This document shows, in pieces, positions 36,902 to 48,797 of a DNA stretch of 64,000 nucleotides; position 1 is the first letter of the stretch, and each line of letters begins with the position of its first letter. Location: the NCBI RefSeq assembly GCF_029854155.1, contig NZ_CP122958.1:1412001-1476000 (forward strand), given 5' to 3'. The translations under genes and the position numbers were made by a program. The stretch comes from Methanonatronarchaeum sp. AMET-Sl (GTDB lineage Archaea; Halobacteriota; Methanonatronarchaeia; Methanonatronarchaeales; Methanonatronarchaeaceae). Under the pieces are notes generated by a model. The model worked only from the letters and a program-made list of their open reading frames with translations. It had not been told where the DNA came from and ran no database searches.

Positions 36902-37591
36902 TTATTTTATTTTTACTCTTCTTCCTTCTAGCATGTATACTATTCTTGCTCCGATTTTGCATACTAGGTCGCCTGCTCTTTCGAGGTATCTGGCTACGAA
37001 TAGTAGGTCGGTTGCTTCGTCGACTGTTTTTGGGTCTTTTACCATGAATATGAATAGTTCGTTTTGTATTTGGGTGAATGCTTCGTCGACTATGTCATCG
37101 TATTCTGATAGTGATTCTATTTCTCCTATTTGGTCGTTCATTATTGAGTTTTCGGTTATTTCTATCATTTCTGATATTGTGTCTACCATTCTTCGTGTGT
37201 CTACGAGGGGTTTTAGGGGTGGTTTGTCGCCTCTTTTTTCAGCTATGAGAGTTAGTCTTTCTCCTAAGTCGCATATTCTTTCTAGGTTATCTGCTATTTT
37301 CATCATTGATGCTATGAATCTTAAGTCGCTTGCGACTGGTTGGTGTAGGGTTATCAGGCGCATGCAGTCTTTTTCTACTTTTAGTGTTATTTTGTTGCTT
37401 TTTTCTTCGAGTTGGTGGACATGTTCCATTTTATTGGCGTCATAGTTTTCTAGTACGTCTACTGAATTGCATATTGTTTCTCTGGCGTAGTGGCATAGTT
37501 TGAGGACGTCGTTTCTGGTTTCTTCGATTGCTTCTTCGAAGCTTTTTCTTTTGGGGGGTTTTTGTTGGTTATCTTCTTCTATTTCTTTCAT
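36902..37591 (-). CDS. phoU: Phosphate uptake regulator PhoU
   Basis: Links Pst transporter activity to phosphate status. About 229 aa, all helical, with two PhoU repeats. Each has the metal-binding pattern: [20 protein letters not shown] (about 58-77) with [20 protein letters not shown] (about 91-110), and [14 protein letters not shown] with [20 protein letters not shown] (about 196-215). Start taken at ATG 37591; an in-frame TTG lies at 37600. Last gene of the pst operon, 23-32 bp after pstB. Confidence 0.94.
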   Translation of the reverse strand: MKEIEEDNQQKPPKRKSFEEAIEETRNDVLKLCHYARETICNSVDVLENYDANKMEHVHQLEEKSNKITLKVEKDCMRLITLHQPVASDLRFIASMMKIADNLERICDLGERLTLIAEKRGDKPPLKPLVDTRRMVDTISEMIEITENSIMNDQIGEIESLSEYDDIVDEAFTQIQNELFIFMVKDPKTVDEATDLLFVARYLERAGDLVCKIGARIVYMLEGRRVKIK

Positions 37592-37623
37592 TTTAATCAA
37601 CTATTTTTGAGTTATTTTTTGGG

Positions 37624-38496
37624 TTATCCGAATCTTCCTGTGATGTAGTCTTCTGTTCTCTGTTTTTTGGGGTTTTCGAATAGTCTATCTGTTTTTGAAA
37701 ATTCTATTAGGTCTCCCATGTATAGGAATGTTGTGTAGTCGCTTACTCTGGCTGCTTGCTGCATGTTGTGGGTTACGATCACTACTGTGTATTTGTCTTT
37801 GAGTTTGAATATTAGGTCTTCGATTTTGGACATTGCTACTGGGTCTAGTGCTGAGGCTGGTTCGTCCATTAGTATTATTTCTGGTTCTACTGCGAGTGCT
37901 CTGGCTATGCATAGTCTTTGTTGTTGTCCTCCACTTAGGTCTAGAGCGGATTCGTCTAGTCTGTCTTCTATTTCGTCCCAGAGTGCTGCGTCTTTTAGGC
38001 TTTTTTCCACTATTTTGTCTAGTTTTTCTTTATCTTTGATTCCAGCGATTTTAGGTCCGTATGCTACGTTGTCGTATATGGATTTTGGGAAGGGGTTTGG
38101 TTTTTGGAAGACCATTCCTATTTCTCGTCTTAGTTTTGCTGTGTCAAGGTTTTTTTCGTAGATGTTTGTTCCGTTGTATTGTACTTGTCCTTTTATTGTG
38201 CAGTTTTCTATCATGTCGTTCATTCGGTTTAGACATCTTATGAATGTGGATTTTCCACATCCGCTTGGACCGATTATTGCTGTTACTTTGTTTCTTGGTA
38301 TGTCCAGTGTTATGTTGTTTAGTGCGCGTGTTTCGCCATAAAATACTTCTAGGTTTCTTACGCTCATCGCTGGGTCTTCTATGTATTCTCCATCAATCTC
38401 GATTGGTTGGTTTGTTTTTTTGTTTGGTTTGTTTTTTCCTATTTTATTGGGTTTTGGTTCGTTTAATTCAGTTGTTGATAAAAGTTTTTTTAGCAT
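37624..38496 (-). CDS. pstB: Phosphate ABC transporter ATP-binding protein
   Basis: The ATPase of the high-affinity phosphate importer. Walker A is [18 protein letters not shown] (about 76-93), the Q-loop [20 protein letters not shown] (about 124-143), the ABC signature [20 protein letters not shown] (about 183-202) and Walker [15 protein letters not shown] (about 207-220), followed by the H-loop in VTHNM. The PstB hallmark PNPFPKSI is intact. 290 aa includes a 40-residue Asn/Lys-rich N-terminal extension not needed for the fold; a later start cannot be excluded. 7 bp after pstA. Confidence 0.95.
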   Translation of the reverse strand: MLKKLLSTTELNEPKPNKIGKNKPNKKTNQPIEIDGEYIEDPAMSVRNLEVFYGETRALNNITLDIPRNKVTAIIGPSGCGKSTFIRCLNRMNDMIENCTIKGQVQYNGTNIYEKNLDTAKLRREIGMVFQKPNPFPKSIYDNVAYGPKIAGIKDKEKLDKIVEKSLKDAALWDEIEDRLDESALDLSGGQQQRLCIARALAVEPEIILMDEPASALDPVAMSKIEDLIFKLKDKYTVVIVTHNMQQAARVSDYTTFLYMGDLIEFSKTDRLFENPKKQRTEDYITGRFG

Positions 38497-38503
38497 AATT
38501 TTG

Positions 38504-39337
38504 TCACCTTTCGTATCTATTTCTTATATATACTGCTATTGAGTTCATTGTGAGTAGTAATGCCAGGAGTAATATGATTCCGGCTGCTGCTATCTCGTTT
38601 TGGAATGCTGCTACTGGTTCTTGTATCCATCCGTATATTTGTAGTGGTAGTGCGCTGAACTGGCTGAATAGGCCATCTGGTGTTGTGAACATGGATGTTG
38701 CTGCGCCGATCATTATTAGTGGGGCGGTTTCTCCTACTGCTCTTGATAGTGATAGTATTGTTCCTGTCATTATTCCGGGTAGTGCTTTTGGTAGAACTAC
38801 GTTTCGGATGGTTTCCCATTTTGTTGCTCCTAATCCATATGATGCTCTTCTTAGGCTGTTTGGTACAGATTTTAATGCTTCTTGTGAGGATACGATGACG
38901 ATTGGTAGTATAAGGAGTGTTAGTGTTAATGCCCCTGCTATTAAGCTACTTCCCATTTGTAGTGCTCTAACGAATAATGCGAGACCTAATAACCCGTATA
39001 CTATTGAGGGGACGCCTGCAAGGTTGGATATATTGATTTCTATTATTTTCTTTATTTTTCCGTCTTTTGCGTATTCTTCAAGGTAGATTGCGGTTCCTAC
39101 TCCGATTGGTAGTGTGAAGAATGCGGTTAGTATAATAAGGTATATTGAGCCTATGAGGGCTGGATAGATCCCTGCTTCTTCTGGTAGTATGGATGGTAGG
39201 CCTGTGATGAAATCTATTGATAGCCAACCCCAACCGCTTCTTAATACATCTGCTAGTAATACAAATAGGACTATGACCCCTACGAGTGTTGCCATTAGGC
39301 ATATTGCGGCGAATAACCTTCCTCCAGGGCTGTCCAT
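38504..39337 (-). CDS. pstA: Phosphate ABC transporter permease PstA
   Basis: Inner-membrane permease with six TM segments. It has the [20 protein letters not shown] (about 87-106) cytoplasmic loop, [19 protein letters not shown] and the EAA loop [20 protein letters not shown] (about 154-173) with [20 protein letters not shown]. As given from the ATG at 39337 it has 277 aa. The frame continues upstream to a CTG at 39400 that overlaps the pstC stop and sits seven bases after a perfect AGGAGG, which would add 21 residues; that may be the true start. Confidence 0.93.
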   Translation of the reverse strand: MDSPGGRLFAAICLMATLVGVIVLFVLLADVLRSGWGWLSIDFITGLPSILPEEAGIYPALIGSIYLIILTAFFTLPIGVGTAIYLEEYAKDGKIKKIIEINISNLAGVPSIVYGLLGLALFVRALQMGSSLIAGALTLTLLILPIVIVSSQEALKSVPNSLRRASYGLGATKWETIRNVVLPKALPGIMTGTILSLSRAVGETAPLIMIGAATSMFTTPDGLFSQFSALPLQIYGWIQEPVAAFQNEIAAAGIILLLALLLTMNSIAVYIRNRYER

Positions 39338-39396
39338 TTCCTGGCCTTTTATTAATTTGAAGGTTTTTAGTTGTTGGAGGGTTTTTTCTATGTCTA

Positions 39397-40302
39397 TCAG
39401 TCGTATACCTCCTGATATCTTGATTTCATGTATTGGCTAACTAAGTTCATTAGTAATGTGATTATGAAGAGGAGTAGGCCTACTGCGAATAGGCTTTGGT
39501 AGGGTAGTGAGCCTACTGCTACGTCGCTTGAACCGATTTCGACCATTGCTGCAGTCATTGTCTGGATTGATTCGAATGGGTTTGCTGTTATGTTGGGGTT
39601 TCGGCCTGCTGCTATTGTTACTGCCATTGTCTCACCGATTGCTCTTGATATTCCAAGTATGAATGATGAGAGTATTCCTGAGACGGCTGCTGGTATTGTT
39701 ATGTTTGTTGTTACTCTGAATTTTGTTGCTCCTAATGCGTAACCTCCTCTCTTTATTTCGTTGGGTACTGCGTTTATTGCGTCTTCGCTGAGGCTTGATA
39801 CCATTGGAAGTATCATTATGCCTACTACAATGCTTGCGCTGGCTGCGTTGAATATTCCTACGTCTGGGAATATGGTTTGTAGGATTGGGGTTATGAAGGT
39901 TAGGGCGAAGAAACCATAGACTATTGTTGGTATTCCGGCTAGAACTTCTAATATTGGTTTGATGGTTTTTCGAGTTCTTTTGTCGGCATATTCGCTTAAG
40001 TATACTGCTGTTGCAACTCCGAGTGGGATGGCGACAATTGCTGCTCCAATGGTGATCATTATGGTTCCTGAAAGTAGTGGTAGTACCCCGAACTCTTGTG
40101 GTAGCATGGTGGGGTACCATTCTGTTCCGAATAAAAACTCTGTGATTGGGACTTCTGAAAAGAAGCGTATTGAATCGCTTAATAGTATGTATATTATTGC
40201 TAGTGTGGTTAGGACGGATATGATTGCGCAGGTGAGAAATAGTATTTTAAATCCTTTTTCTTTTAGGTTTCTTAGGCGTGTTGAGTCGAGGCTTTTGGTC
40301 AT
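39397..40302 (-). CDS. pstC: Phosphate ABC transporter permease PstC
   Basis: Partner permease of PstA, 301 aa, six TM segments (TM1 about 18-42). [20 protein letters not shown] (about 56-75) is the periplasmic PstC motif. [34 protein letters not shown] and the EAA loop [20 protein letters not shown] (about 178-197) with [20 protein letters not shown] are typical. It follows pstS by 70 bp and is close to or overlapping pstA, depending on the start of the latter. Confidence 0.94.
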   Translation of the reverse strand: MTKSLDSTRLRNLKEKGFKILFLTCAIISVLTTLAIIYILLSDSIRFFSEVPITEFLFGTEWYPTMLPQEFGVLPLLSGTIMITIGAAIVAIPLGVATAVYLSEYADKRTRKTIKPILEVLAGIPTIVYGFFALTFITPILQTIFPDVGIFNAASASIVVGIMILPMVSSLSEDAINAVPNEIKRGGYALGATKFRVTTNITIPAAVSGILSSFILGISRAIGETMAVTIAAGRNPNITANPFESIQTMTAAMVEIGSSDVAVGSLPYQSLFAVGLLLFIITLLMNLVSQYMKSRYQEVYD

Positions 40303-40372
40303 TTTGTAACCATTCCAATCCTTTTTTAATTCAATATTTCAGGTAGGTTTTTGTATGGAGATTTCTGTTTTT

Positions 40373-41338
40373 TTATTCCTCTATATCTAGTTCATCGAGT
40401 ATTTGGTTTAGCTTGTTGAGGTTTTCTTGTTTTAGTTCTTCTCCACCTGGGACGTATCCTATCTGTTGTATTTCTTCACTTGCTGATTGTTCTATGTAAT
40501 ATTTTAAGAAATCTCTTATGTGTTGTTTTTTGAGTGATTGTTTGTTTACGTAGGTGTATACTGGCCTTCTAAGTGGTTGGTATTCTTCATTCAGTATTGT
40601 TTCAAAGGTTGGTTCTACTGGGCCATCGCTTTGATCGATTGATAGTGCTTTTATGTATTCTTTGTTGTTGTGGTAATATCTGAATCCGAAGTATGCCATT
40701 GAGTATTTTTGTTGTCTTACTCCGATTATGTTGTAGTTGTGGTTTTCGAAGCCGCTGTATCGTCTTGATGCACCTGTTTCCCCTACTATTTCTTTTGTGA
40801 AATAGTCAAAAGTGCCTGAAGCGCTTGTTGGTCCATATAACTCGATTTCTTTGTCTGGCCATTCAGGTTTTACATCGCTCCATTTTTCTGCGTAGTTTTC
40901 TGGTTTCCAGATCTGTCTTAGTTGTTCTGTTGTTATGTTGTCTATCCAGTCAGCGTTTTTGTTCACGACTACTACTATTCCGTCGTATGTTAATCTGAAT
41001 TCTTCGAACTCTATGTTGTTTTGTTTGCATTTTTCTCGTTCTGAATCTGTTATTGGTCGGCTTGCGTTGTTGAAATGTGTTTCCCCTTCTGCGAATTTGG
41101 AGAAACCTCCGCCTGTTCCTGATGTTCCTAGTGATAGTTCAGCTCGGCCTTCGTATTCATCGTGGAATCTTCTTGCGATGAACATTGCGAGGGGGTAGAT
41201 TGTTCCGCTGCCATCTATATTGATTCTGTATCTTCCGCCTAATGTTATGCAGCCTGGTATTAGTGCGGCAGTTGTTGTTGCTCCTATTAGTTTAAGGAAA
41301 TCTCTTCTGCTGAGGTCTGTTGTCTTTGGCCAGTCCAA
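40373..41338 (-). CDS. pstS: Phosphate-binding protein PstS, Tat lipoprotein
   Basis: Extracytoplasmic phosphate receptor of the Pst importer, 321 aa. The N-terminus has a twin-arginine signal ([12 protein letters not shown]) and lipobox LIPGC (Cys at about 30). The phosphate-binding fold is shown by [20 protein letters not shown] (about 39-58), [20 protein letters not shown] (about 68-87), [12 protein letters not shown] and [20 protein letters not shown] (about 172-191). It starts with TTG at 41338 after GGTGA. First gene of pstSCAB-phoU. Confidence 0.94.
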   Translation of the reverse strand: MDWPKTTDLSRRDFLKLIGATTTAALIPGCITLGGRYRINIDGSGTIYPLAMFIARRFHDEYEGRAELSLGTSGTGGGFSKFAEGETHFNNASRPITDSEREKCKQNNIEFEEFRLTYDGIVVVVNKNADWIDNITTEQLRQIWKPENYAEKWSDVKPEWPDKEIELYGPTSASGTFDYFTKEIVGETGASRRYSGFENHNYNIIGVRQQKYSMAYFGFRYYHNNKEYIKALSIDQSDGPVEPTFETILNEEYQPLRRPVYTYVNKQSLKKQHIRDFLKYYIEQSASEEIQQIGYVPGGEELKQENLNKLNQILDELDIEE

Positions 41339-41447
41339 TTGGTTTTCACCAGTGTTAAGCTAAATGGGTTAGACATATATAGCTTACCAATATAATAACT
41401 TGTATCTATATACAGTATATATTCTATGTATTTTAGTGGTTGGTATA
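41339..41447. promoter_or_regulatory. Divergent pst / regulator promoter
   Basis: The 109-bp spacer carries several TATA-like stretches, among them ACATATATAGC (about 41373) and a near-palindromic TATCTATATACAGTATATAT (about 41403-41422). It must hold the promoters of pstS and of the divergent AbrB-PhoU gene and is the natural site for that regulator. Confidence 0.45.
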
Positions 41448-42476
<1,029 letters not shown>

Positions 42477-42558
42477 CCAAAAAAACCAGAAAAAAACTAA
42501 ATAAACCATAAAAAACCCTAAAAACTATTTTCAACAAAAAACAAACAAAAAGACAGAA

Positions 42559-43821
42559 ATGCTAATCAAAAAAGCAAAAAAAGGAAAAACAACAAAAGAA
42601 ATCAAAAAAATCGCGAAAAAAGAAAACATCGAAATAAAAAAACTAACCAAAAAAATCGCAAAAGGCCACGTAGTAATACCCAAAAATAACAAAAGAGAAA
42701 TAAAAAACCCAACCGGAATAGGAAATGGCCTAACCACAAAAGTAAACGCAAATATAGGCACCTCACCCGACTATCAAGACACACAACAAGAAATAAAAAA
42801 AGCAAAAACCGCAATAGAGGCTGGAGCAGACACAATAATGGATCTAAGCCTTGGAAAAAACATGGACCAAACACTAAAACAACTAATAAAAGAAACAGAA
42901 GTCCCTATAGGAACAGTACCAATATATAGTGCCTTCTACGGCAAAGAAATCCCGGAGATAACAACAAACGACATACTAAAAACAATAGAAAAACACTGCA
43001 AAATGGGAGTGGACTTCATAACAATACACTCAGGAATAACACAAGAAGCACTACAAACACTTAATCGAACAAATAGAACAATGGACATTGTAAGTCGAGG
43101 CGGTTCTTTAATATCAGCATGGATTACACACCATCAAAAAGAAAATCCATTACACAAAAAATTCAACCAAATAATAGAGATAACAAGCGAATACGACATA
43201 ACCCTAAGCCTTGGCGATGGAATGCGGCCCGGCTGTATCGACGACGCAACGGATAAAACACAACTAACCGAACTAAAGACACTTTCCAAACAAGTTGAAA
43301 AATGTCGAGAAAAAAATATCCAAGTAATGGTTGAAGGCCCTGGACACATACCTCTAAACGAAATCGAATTCAATGTAAAAATCCAGAAAAAACTATGTAA
43401 CCAAGCCCCATTCTACGTACTCGGCCCCCTAGTAACCGACATCGCTCCGGGATACGACCACATAACCGGAGCAATAGGTGGTGCATTAGCAGCTTGGAAT
43501 GGAGCCGACCACCTATGTTATGTCACACCTGCAGAACACCTATGCCTCCCAAACCAAAAAGACGTAAAAAAAGGTGTAATAGCCTCAAAAATAGCTGGAC
43601 ACGCTGCAGACATAGCAAATGGAATCCAAACAAACCAAGATAAAGAGATGGCGGAAGCTAGAAAAAACCTAGACTGGGAAAAACAAATTCAAAAAGCAAT
43701 CGACCCCCGAAAACCCAGAGAATACAGAGAAAAAAGACCAACAAAAGACAAAGAAACATGCAGTATGTGCTCAGACCAATGTGCATTAAAAACCGCAGAA
43801 CAATACCTAAAACAAAACTAA
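42559..43821 (+). CDS. thiC: Phosphomethylpyrimidine synthase ThiC
   Basis: Radical-SAM enzyme converting aminoimidazole ribotide to HMP-P for thiamine. 420 aa: [14 protein letters not shown] (about 55-68), [19 protein letters not shown] (about 93-111), [40 protein letters not shown] and [13 protein letters not shown]. The C-terminal Fe-S motif is CSMCSDQC (about 403-410, CxxCxxxxC type with the third Cys at 410). It lacks the N-terminal ThiC extension of bacteria, as usual in archaea. No TPP riboswitch fits in the 80 bp upstream. Confidence 0.95.
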   Translation: MLIKKAKKGKTTKEIKKIAKKENIEIKKLTKKIAKGHVVIPKNNKREIKNPTGIGNGLTTKVNANIGTSPDYQDTQQEIKKAKTAIEAGADTIMDLSLGKNMDQTLKQLIKETEVPIGTVPIYSAFYGKEIPEITTNDILKTIEKHCKMGVDFITIHSGITQEALQTLNRTNRTMDIVSRGGSLISAWITHHQKENPLHKKFNQIIEITSEYDITLSLGDGMRPGCIDDATDKTQLTELKTLSKQVEKCREKNIQVMVEGPGHIPLNEIEFNVKIQKKLCNQAPFYVLGPLVTDIAPGYDHITGAIGGALAAWNGADHLCYVTPAEHLCLPNQKDVKKGVIASKIAGHAADIANGIQTNQDKEMAEARKNLDWEKQIQKAIDPRKPREYREKRPTKDKETCSMCSDQCALKTAEQYLKQN

Positions 43822-43933
43822 AAAAATTAATTCACGCCAAAAAAGATATCAACACAACCTCAATAGTTCAGTTAAGGCCGATGTCTTTTTTAATCTGTCA
43901 AGATTAATACCAGTACTAAAAAGAGGTTTTAAT

Positions 43934-43960
43934 ATGAGGGATGATGTTCTACAACAATAA
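43934..43960 (+). other. Possible mini-ORF overlapping the leuA-family start
   Basis: ATG at 43934 begins MRDDVLQQ and a stop. AAAGAGG (about 43920-43926) is spaced better for this ATG than for the synthase ATG seven bases later in another frame. It could be a leader peptide or simply chance. Confidence 0.25.
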
Positions 43961-45461
43961 AGAAAGAGAAATAAGAATATTTGACACAACACTACGTGAT
44001 GGCGAACAAACACCTGGAGTTTCACTCAGCATCGATGAAAAAATAAAGATAGCTAGCCAGTTGGACAGCCTTAACGTAGACGCAATCGAAGTGGGGTTTC
44101 CATCCTCATCTAAAGGAGAGATGGATTCAGCTAAAAAAATAATAAAAGAAAACTTCGATTCAAACATATGTGGCCTTGCAAGAGCAAAAAAGACAGACAT
44201 AGATGCATGTCTGGAAGCCGGAGTCGACACAATACACCTATTCATATCAACCTCAGATATCCAACTAAAACACACAATCAAGAAATCGAAAGATGAAGTA
44301 AAAGAAATCATCACCGACCAAATCACATACCTAAAAGACCACGATGTAAACTGCCTATTCTCAGCAATGGATGCAACCAGAACAGACATCGAGTTCTTAA
44401 TAGACGTTTATAAAAAAGCTGAACAAGCAGGAGCAGACACAATAAACGTCCCCGACACAGTTGGAATAGCAACACCCCACTCAATGGGCCAGTTAATTAA
44501 AAAAATTTCCAACGAAATATCAATACCAATAGACATACATTGCCACAACGACTTCGGATTAGCAGTTGCAAACAGCCTACATGGAGTCGAGTTCGGCGCA
44601 AAACAAGTTCAAGTTACAGTAAACGGTGTTGGAGAAAGAGCAGGAAACGCATCACTCCAACAAGTAGTCATGGGAATAGAATGCCTACTAAACCTAAAAA
44701 CAAACATAGAAACAGAGAAACTATATGAAACTTCAAAAATTGTCGAAAGACTAACAGGAATCCAAATACTACCAAACACCCCAATAATAGGAGATAACGC
44801 ATTCTCACACGAATCAGGAATACATGCCCAAGGAGTAATATCCGACAGCGAAACATTCGAACCAGGAATAATGACACCCGAAATGGTGGGCCACAAACGC
44901 CGAATAGTACCCGGTAAACACGTAGGCCGACACGCAGTACGAAACATGTTACTCGACGCAGGACTCAAACCTAACGAAAAAGAACTCAATGAAATAGTCT
45001 CTAGAGTAAAAGACCTCGGAGACAAAGGAAAAAAAGTAACAGATGTAGACCTATACACAATCGCCGAAGTCGTAATGAACTCAATATCTAAAGAAGTCAT
45101 AGACCTACAAGAACTAGCAGTTATGACAGGAAACCAAATGACACCCACAGCATCAATAAAAGCCAAAATCAAAGGAAAAGAAAAAAGAGCATCCGACATA
45201 GGCGTAGGACCTGTAGACGCAGCAATAAACGCAGCACAATCACTAATAGATGAATTCCCAGACATAAGCCTAAAAACATTCAAAGTCGAAGCAATCACAG
45301 GTGGATCCGACGCAATAGCAGAAATAATAATAGAAGTAGAAGACGACGAAGGAAGATCCGTAACAGCTAGATCTGAAAGCGAAGACATAGTAATGGCAAG
45401 CGTCGACGCATTAATCTCAGGCATGAACCAACTAATGATCAAAAGAAAAAAACAAAAATAA
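43941..45461 (+). CDS. leuA: 2-isopropylmalate synthase family enzyme (LeuA; citramalate or homocitrate synthase possible)
   Basis: Condenses acetyl-CoA with a 2-oxoacid, most likely 2-oxoisovalerate for leucine. 506 aa: the DRE-TIM barrel motif [16 protein letters not shown] (about 13-28), [33 protein letters not shown] (about 195-214), [13 protein letters not shown] and [12 protein letters not shown]-terminal LeuA allosteric dimer domain follows (about 385-500). VGFPSSS favours isopropylmalate synthase, but archaeal CimA and AksA are close relatives and sequence alone does not settle it. A dispersed repeat lies 35 bp after the stop. Confidence 0.85.
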   Translation: MMFYNNKEREIRIFDTTLRDGEQTPGVSLSIDEKIKIASQLDSLNVDAIEVGFPSSSKGEMDSAKKIIKENFDSNICGLARAKKTDIDACLEAGVDTIHLFISTSDIQLKHTIKKSKDEVKEIITDQITYLKDHDVNCLFSAMDATRTDIEFLIDVYKKAEQAGADTINVPDTVGIATPHSMGQLIKKISNEISIPIDIHCHNDFGLAVANSLHGVEFGAKQVQVTVNGVGERAGNASLQQVVMGIECLLNLKTNIETEKLYETSKIVERLTGIQILPNTPIIGDNAFSHESGIHAQGVISDSETFEPGIMTPEMVGHKRRIVPGKHVGRHAVRNMLLDAGLKPNEKELNEIVSRVKDLGDKGKKVTDVDLYTIAEVVMNSISKEVIDLQELAVMTGNQMTPTASIKAKIKGKEKRASDIGVGPVDAAINAAQSLIDEFPDISLKTFKVEAITGGSDAIAEIIIEVEDDEGRSVTARSESEDIVMASVDALISGMNQLMIKRKKQK

Positions 45462-45495
45462 AAACTATACCCCCATAAAAAACGGGGGTTAGCTA

Positions 45496-45551
45496 TATTA
45501 TCCTAAAGCAGGCCTTAAGAACTCTTTCTCTTTAGAAGAAAGGTCACTTCA
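45496..45551 (-). repeat. Dispersed palindromic repeat, degenerate
   Basis: ATTATCCTAAAGCAGGCCTT, then AAGAACTCTTTCTCTTTAGA, then AGAAAGGTCACTTCAC. Tail, hairpin with CTTTAG loop and TTCAC end are all recognisable. Confidence 0.5.
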
Positions 45552-45607
45552 CGGCGGTGTCCAAAACCTGAATTGAAAATGATTCCTTAAAAAGGGTGAA
45601 ATCATTT

Positions 45608-45632
45608 TCCCCCTGAAGAGGAGGTGACTTAC
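45608..45632 (+). repeat. Dispersed palindromic repeat, fragment
   Basis: TCCCCCTGAAGAGGAGGTGA resembles the hairpin core only. Weak. Confidence 0.25.
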
Positions 45633-45808
45633 TGCTTTCTCAAACTCACACAAAGGTTAATTTTGATAGTTTTATGAGCAAACTAGAGCATTTGAAAATA
45701 GTTATTGAATCTGATTCTTCACGCTACCTCCCCAGTTAACTTAAATTCAAATCAGAAAGATAGGGATGGATATGAGGTCCTTACACTTATTCAGGAGGAT
45801 GGAGGATG

Positions 45809-47485
45809 TCATTCTGTTACATCTCTAAGTTTAGTTAAGAGTAAGGATGCTCCGATAATTATTGTTAGAATTAGGGTTAGGTTGATACCTGGGGTTTCTC
45901 CAACATTTATGGTTATTTTTTCAGTGCCATATTCAATGATTTCATTTTCTGTCTTATATCCATCATTTTTTACGATAACTTCATGTTCTCCGGCTTCATC
46001 GAAACTAACCGTAGTTACTCCATCTGAGTCGGTGTATTTATTATTGCCATCTACAATTACTGTAGCGTTTTCAACCGGTTCTCCTTCGTGGGTAACTTTC
46101 AGTTCTATCTCCCTATCCACCACTTTATATCCTTGATCGGTTTCAATGGTTACGTCTAGATTTTTTTCTACATATGTGTAGTTGACTTCAGTCTCCATCC
46201 AGGAACTATAGTAATTACTGGTATTTTCTTCTTTTTCAGCCCATATATAAACAGTTCCAGATGAGTTATAGGTAAACACTACCTCTCCATTTTCGTCTGT
46301 TTCAAGAGTTTTATCTCCTGCCGTAACATTGACACCTTCGATAGGTTCATCATAAATGGTTACATTGTAAACCGCTTTTTCACCTACAGCTACCTCATCG
46401 GGGCCGTCTATCTTTAAATCTCCATAATCGCCTTTATATATATCTATAGCTCCAATTTTATCTTCATCAAGATTGATTTCTATTATTTCCAGCCCTGTTC
46501 CAGTTGGTGTAAAAGACAGCCAACCAACTTGACCTGAACTATTTTCATCATATTTAGTTGTTGAAGAAACATTGCATTCCTTAAAAGGGCCATTAAAATC
46601 GATTTTAAATTCATTTTGAAGTTGATCATCATCTTCGTCTGCCTGTTTTAACAATAGCTTCAATTCATGCGTGGAACCGAAAGGTAGTTCCATCGATAAA
46701 TCACCATGTCCCTTATCTATTGTCTCATTAAGTATCGGACTGAAAACTTCTATATAAGGGTCTTCGGCCTTTAACAATGGTTCTTCAACAACCGTTGATT
46801 CATTGAAACCTGTTTCTTCACAACCAATTCTCCAAAAAATCTCTATAGGTTCAGATGGAGTGAAATTAAACGACATATCTCCATTTTCATCTAAACTAAA
46901 TCCCTCTCTATCCATTGAAGAATTCCACTCATCAACAAAACTTTCGTTCAATCCATCTTCATCACTACTGATTAACCATAGATTTCCATTTTCAATTGGG
47001 GCTTCATTGAAATCCTTTACCGATACATTAATTTGGTATTCTCTGTCGATTCCTGAAGTAGCTATAGATATATCACTTTGTGCATTGATTGTGAACTCTA
47101 TCTCTGGAGGATGTACATGGAACTTGGTTTCTGTAGTGTTATCATTCCAATTAATTGTTACATTATATTGGCCAGTTTCATTGAAAATAAATCCATTTTT
47201 CTCCTCAGGATTAATTGAAAACTCGCTATCATCTATCTCTTCCTCCGTTATGTTATAAAGCTCCATATCTCCCAATGTTATTGAGATCATTGCTTCATCA
47301 ATTTCTTCGTCTAATGATATGTTTAGAGATTGGTATTTAATGCCAGCTGTTAATTCATCTGGCTCGATGTTATCAGAGTTGCTGGCAATCAATAAACCTT
47401 GTGCTGGAGCAATTGATACTATAATTAAGAAAATTAAAGCAGTTGTTAAAATTAAGTATTTTGTTTTTTTAAATCTAATTTCCAT
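45809..47485 (-). CDS. Secreted, membrane-anchored surface protein with Ig-like repeats
   Basis: A 558-aa acidic extracellular protein. It has a signal peptide (about 8-30), about 510 extracytoplasmic residues with many N-x-T/S sequons, and a C-terminal hydrophobic helix (about 530-550) after ETPGIN, ending LTKLRDVTE. The last third contains at least two carboxypeptidase-regulatory/Ig-like modules (GPDEVAVGEKAVYNVTIYDE, then EPVENATVIVDGNNKYTDSD). The PGI-TM-basic end is reminiscent of PGF-CTERM but not canonical. Its module resembles one in the divergent neighbour. Probably a cell-envelope component; ligand unknown. Confidence 0.75.
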   Translation of the reverse strand: MEIRFKKTKYLILTTALIFLIIVSIAPAQGLLIASNSDNIEPDELTAGIKYQSLNISLDEEIDEAMISITLGDMELYNITEEEIDDSEFSINPEEKNGFIFNETGQYNVTINWNDNTTETKFHVHPPEIEFTINAQSDISIATSGIDREYQINVSVKDFNEAPIENGNLWLISSDEDGLNESFVDEWNSSMDREGFSLDENGDMSFNFTPSEPIEIFWRIGCEETGFNESTVVEEPLLKAEDPYIEVFSPILNETIDKGHGDLSMELPFGSTHELKLLLKQADEDDDQLQNEFKIDFNGPFKECNVSSTTKYDENSSGQVGWLSFTPTGTGLEIIEINLDEDKIGAIDIYKGDYGDLKIDGPDEVAVGEKAVYNVTIYDEPIEGVNVTAGDKTLETDENGEVVFTYNSSGTVYIWAEKEENTSNYYSSWMETEVNYTYVEKNLDVTIETDQGYKVVDREIELKVTHEGEPVENATVIVDGNNKYTDSDGVTTVSFDEAGEHEVIVKNDGYKTENEIIEYGTEKITINVGETPGINLTLILTIIIGASLLLTKLRDVTE

Positions 47486-47608
47486 TCATTATCCCTCAAT
47501 TTATCTTACTGAAATCGGTTTTGTTATCTGTTCTTGAGTTGTGTTTTGTGGTTATTTTAGGTTCTCTATATCAATAGTTTTTCATTTTACATTAAATCAA
47601 GGAAAAAG

Positions 47609-47629
47609 TTTCCATCCTTTAGATGGAAG
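47609..47629. repeat. Short hairpin TTCCATC..GATGGAA
   Basis: TTCCATC and GATGGAA surround a CTTTA loop in the divergent spacer between the two surface-protein genes. It may be an operator-like palindrome, or a remnant of the dispersed family, whose loop is CTTTAG. Confidence 0.3.
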
Positions 47630-47710
47630 AAGTATGTCAATTTAGTAGTTAACCTTATACTGATTAATTATATAAATCAAATATGAGTTTGTAAGGAGGG
47701 TTATAATCAT

Positions 47711-48703
47711 ATGAAAACTCTATTTAAACGGAGGTTGAAACTGGTTTTAGGACTGGTTTTATTGGTATCTCTTTTTTCACTTGCTTCAGTCTCTGCGGTA
47801 TCTGCAGAAGAGGAATTTATAGACCCCCGGATACAGCCGGAAGACATAGTGAAAGGGGATAACGTGTCATTCACATCGCAAGTATGTACTCCGATAGAAA
47901 TAGTTGAAGGCGATTTCAATGATCCAGAACATTTTGAAAACACTATCGATCAGATAGATCAGTTCGCGGTTTTGAGTTGGAATGAAGAACAATTAACTTA
48001 TTTTGGTATTGATATGCGGAATGCAACTGTCGAAATACCTGAAAACGGTTTAGAAAACCTTGAAATCAATGATATTTATCTAATAACCGAGGGTGAAACA
48101 AACGAAACTGTTGAAGCTGAGTTAGTGGAAGCTGAATACAACCAAATAACCCTTTATGTTGACAGTGAAGATGAAAGATACGGCAGTTTTGAAGTCAACT
48201 TTGTCCCAGATCCATATCGTGGTTTTGTAGATGCTGAAAACCAAAGTGCAAATCTATGTTGTATCGAAATGAAATGGAATACAGGTGAAGAAGCAGTTAG
48301 TGGTGATTATCACTTCAGACTGTCCTCAATAATAGGATGTAGTTCAAATGCTTTCACTGTCGCTGACGGCCAATTAGATATCTCAGGTCCTGAAGAAGTT
48401 GTTGTTGGAGAGGAAGCTGAATACAGTGTTGTAGATCAAGAAGGTGAACCTGTTGAAAACGTGACAATTGAGGCAGATGGATATGAAGCCACTACTAACG
48501 AAGATGGCGAAGCTGTAATTGTTTTCGAAGAAACCGGTGTATTCAAGGTAGAGGCAGATAAAACAAATGAATTAATTTACTTAAGCGATGACATGTACAC
48601 TCAAGTAACATCAGAAGTACCTGGATTCACATTCGTGATAGCGATAATAGCTATATTAGGTGCGGTTGGAGCTTTTGCATTGCTGAATAAAAAAACTGAC
48701 TAA
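47711..48703 (+). CDS. Surface protein with PGF-CTERM sorting signal
   Basis: A 330-aa secreted protein with a signal peptide (about 8-30, cleavage near SAVSAEEE) and a 180-residue extracellular domain with four cysteines (about 57, 178, 179 and 206). An Ig-like module follows ([20 protein letters not shown], about 222-241), then [20 protein letters not shown] plus LLNKKTD. That is a canonical PGF-CTERM: PGF, TM, basic tail, processed by archaeosortase A with lipid anchoring in known species. GGAGGG precedes the ATG. It is divergent from the other Ig-like protein. Confidence 0.85.
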   Translation: MKTLFKRRLKLVLGLVLLVSLFSLASVSAVSAEEEFIDPRIQPEDIVKGDNVSFTSQVCTPIEIVEGDFNDPEHFENTIDQIDQFAVLSWNEEQLTYFGIDMRNATVEIPENGLENLEINDIYLITEGETNETVEAELVEAEYNQITLYVDSEDERYGSFEVNFVPDPYRGFVDAENQSANLCCIEMKWNTGEEAVSGDYHFRLSSIIGCSSNAFTVADGQLDISGPEEVVVGEEAEYSVVDQEGEPVENVTIEADGYEATTNEDGEAVIVFEETGVFKVEADKTNELIYLSDDMYTQVTSEVPGFTFVIAIIAILGAVGAFALLNKKTD

Positions 48704-48715
48704 AACTGACTAAAA

Positions 48716-48766
48716 GAAGGGAGTTAAGGTAGGTTTTGTTGAGGGGGTTTTGGTTTACCTCCCTTC
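48716..48766. terminator. Hairpin between convergent genes
   Basis: GAAGGGAG (48716-48723) pairs with CTCCCTTC (48759-48766) across a G/T-rich loop, just past the PGF-CTERM gene and before the end of the methyltransferase gene. A direct repeat TAAAACTGAC overlaps the stop. Confidence 0.5.
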
Positions 48767-48797
48767 AAAACCACTTTATCTATTTTTATTTTTGTTT

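Larger units (their letters stand above)
45462..45808. other. Intergenic stretch of repeats
   Basis: 347 bp without a gene. Directly after the stop, CCCCCAT..AACGGGGGTT is a possible terminator hairpin of the leuA gene. Two degenerate dispersed repeats follow, and GAGGTCCTTACACTTATTCA then GGAGGATGGAGGATGTC near 45774 may be a third remnant. Confidence 0.35.

Noticed and set aside
42477..42558. TPP riboswitch upstream of thiC
   Set aside because: Only about 80 bp, almost pure A-rich sequence, with no THI-element CTGAGA or paired arms.
44609..45442. 277-codon ORF antisense to the leuA-family gene
   Set aside because: Its length is explained by the strong A/C third-position bias of the gene opposite, which removes stops from the complementary frame. 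No domain is recognisable.
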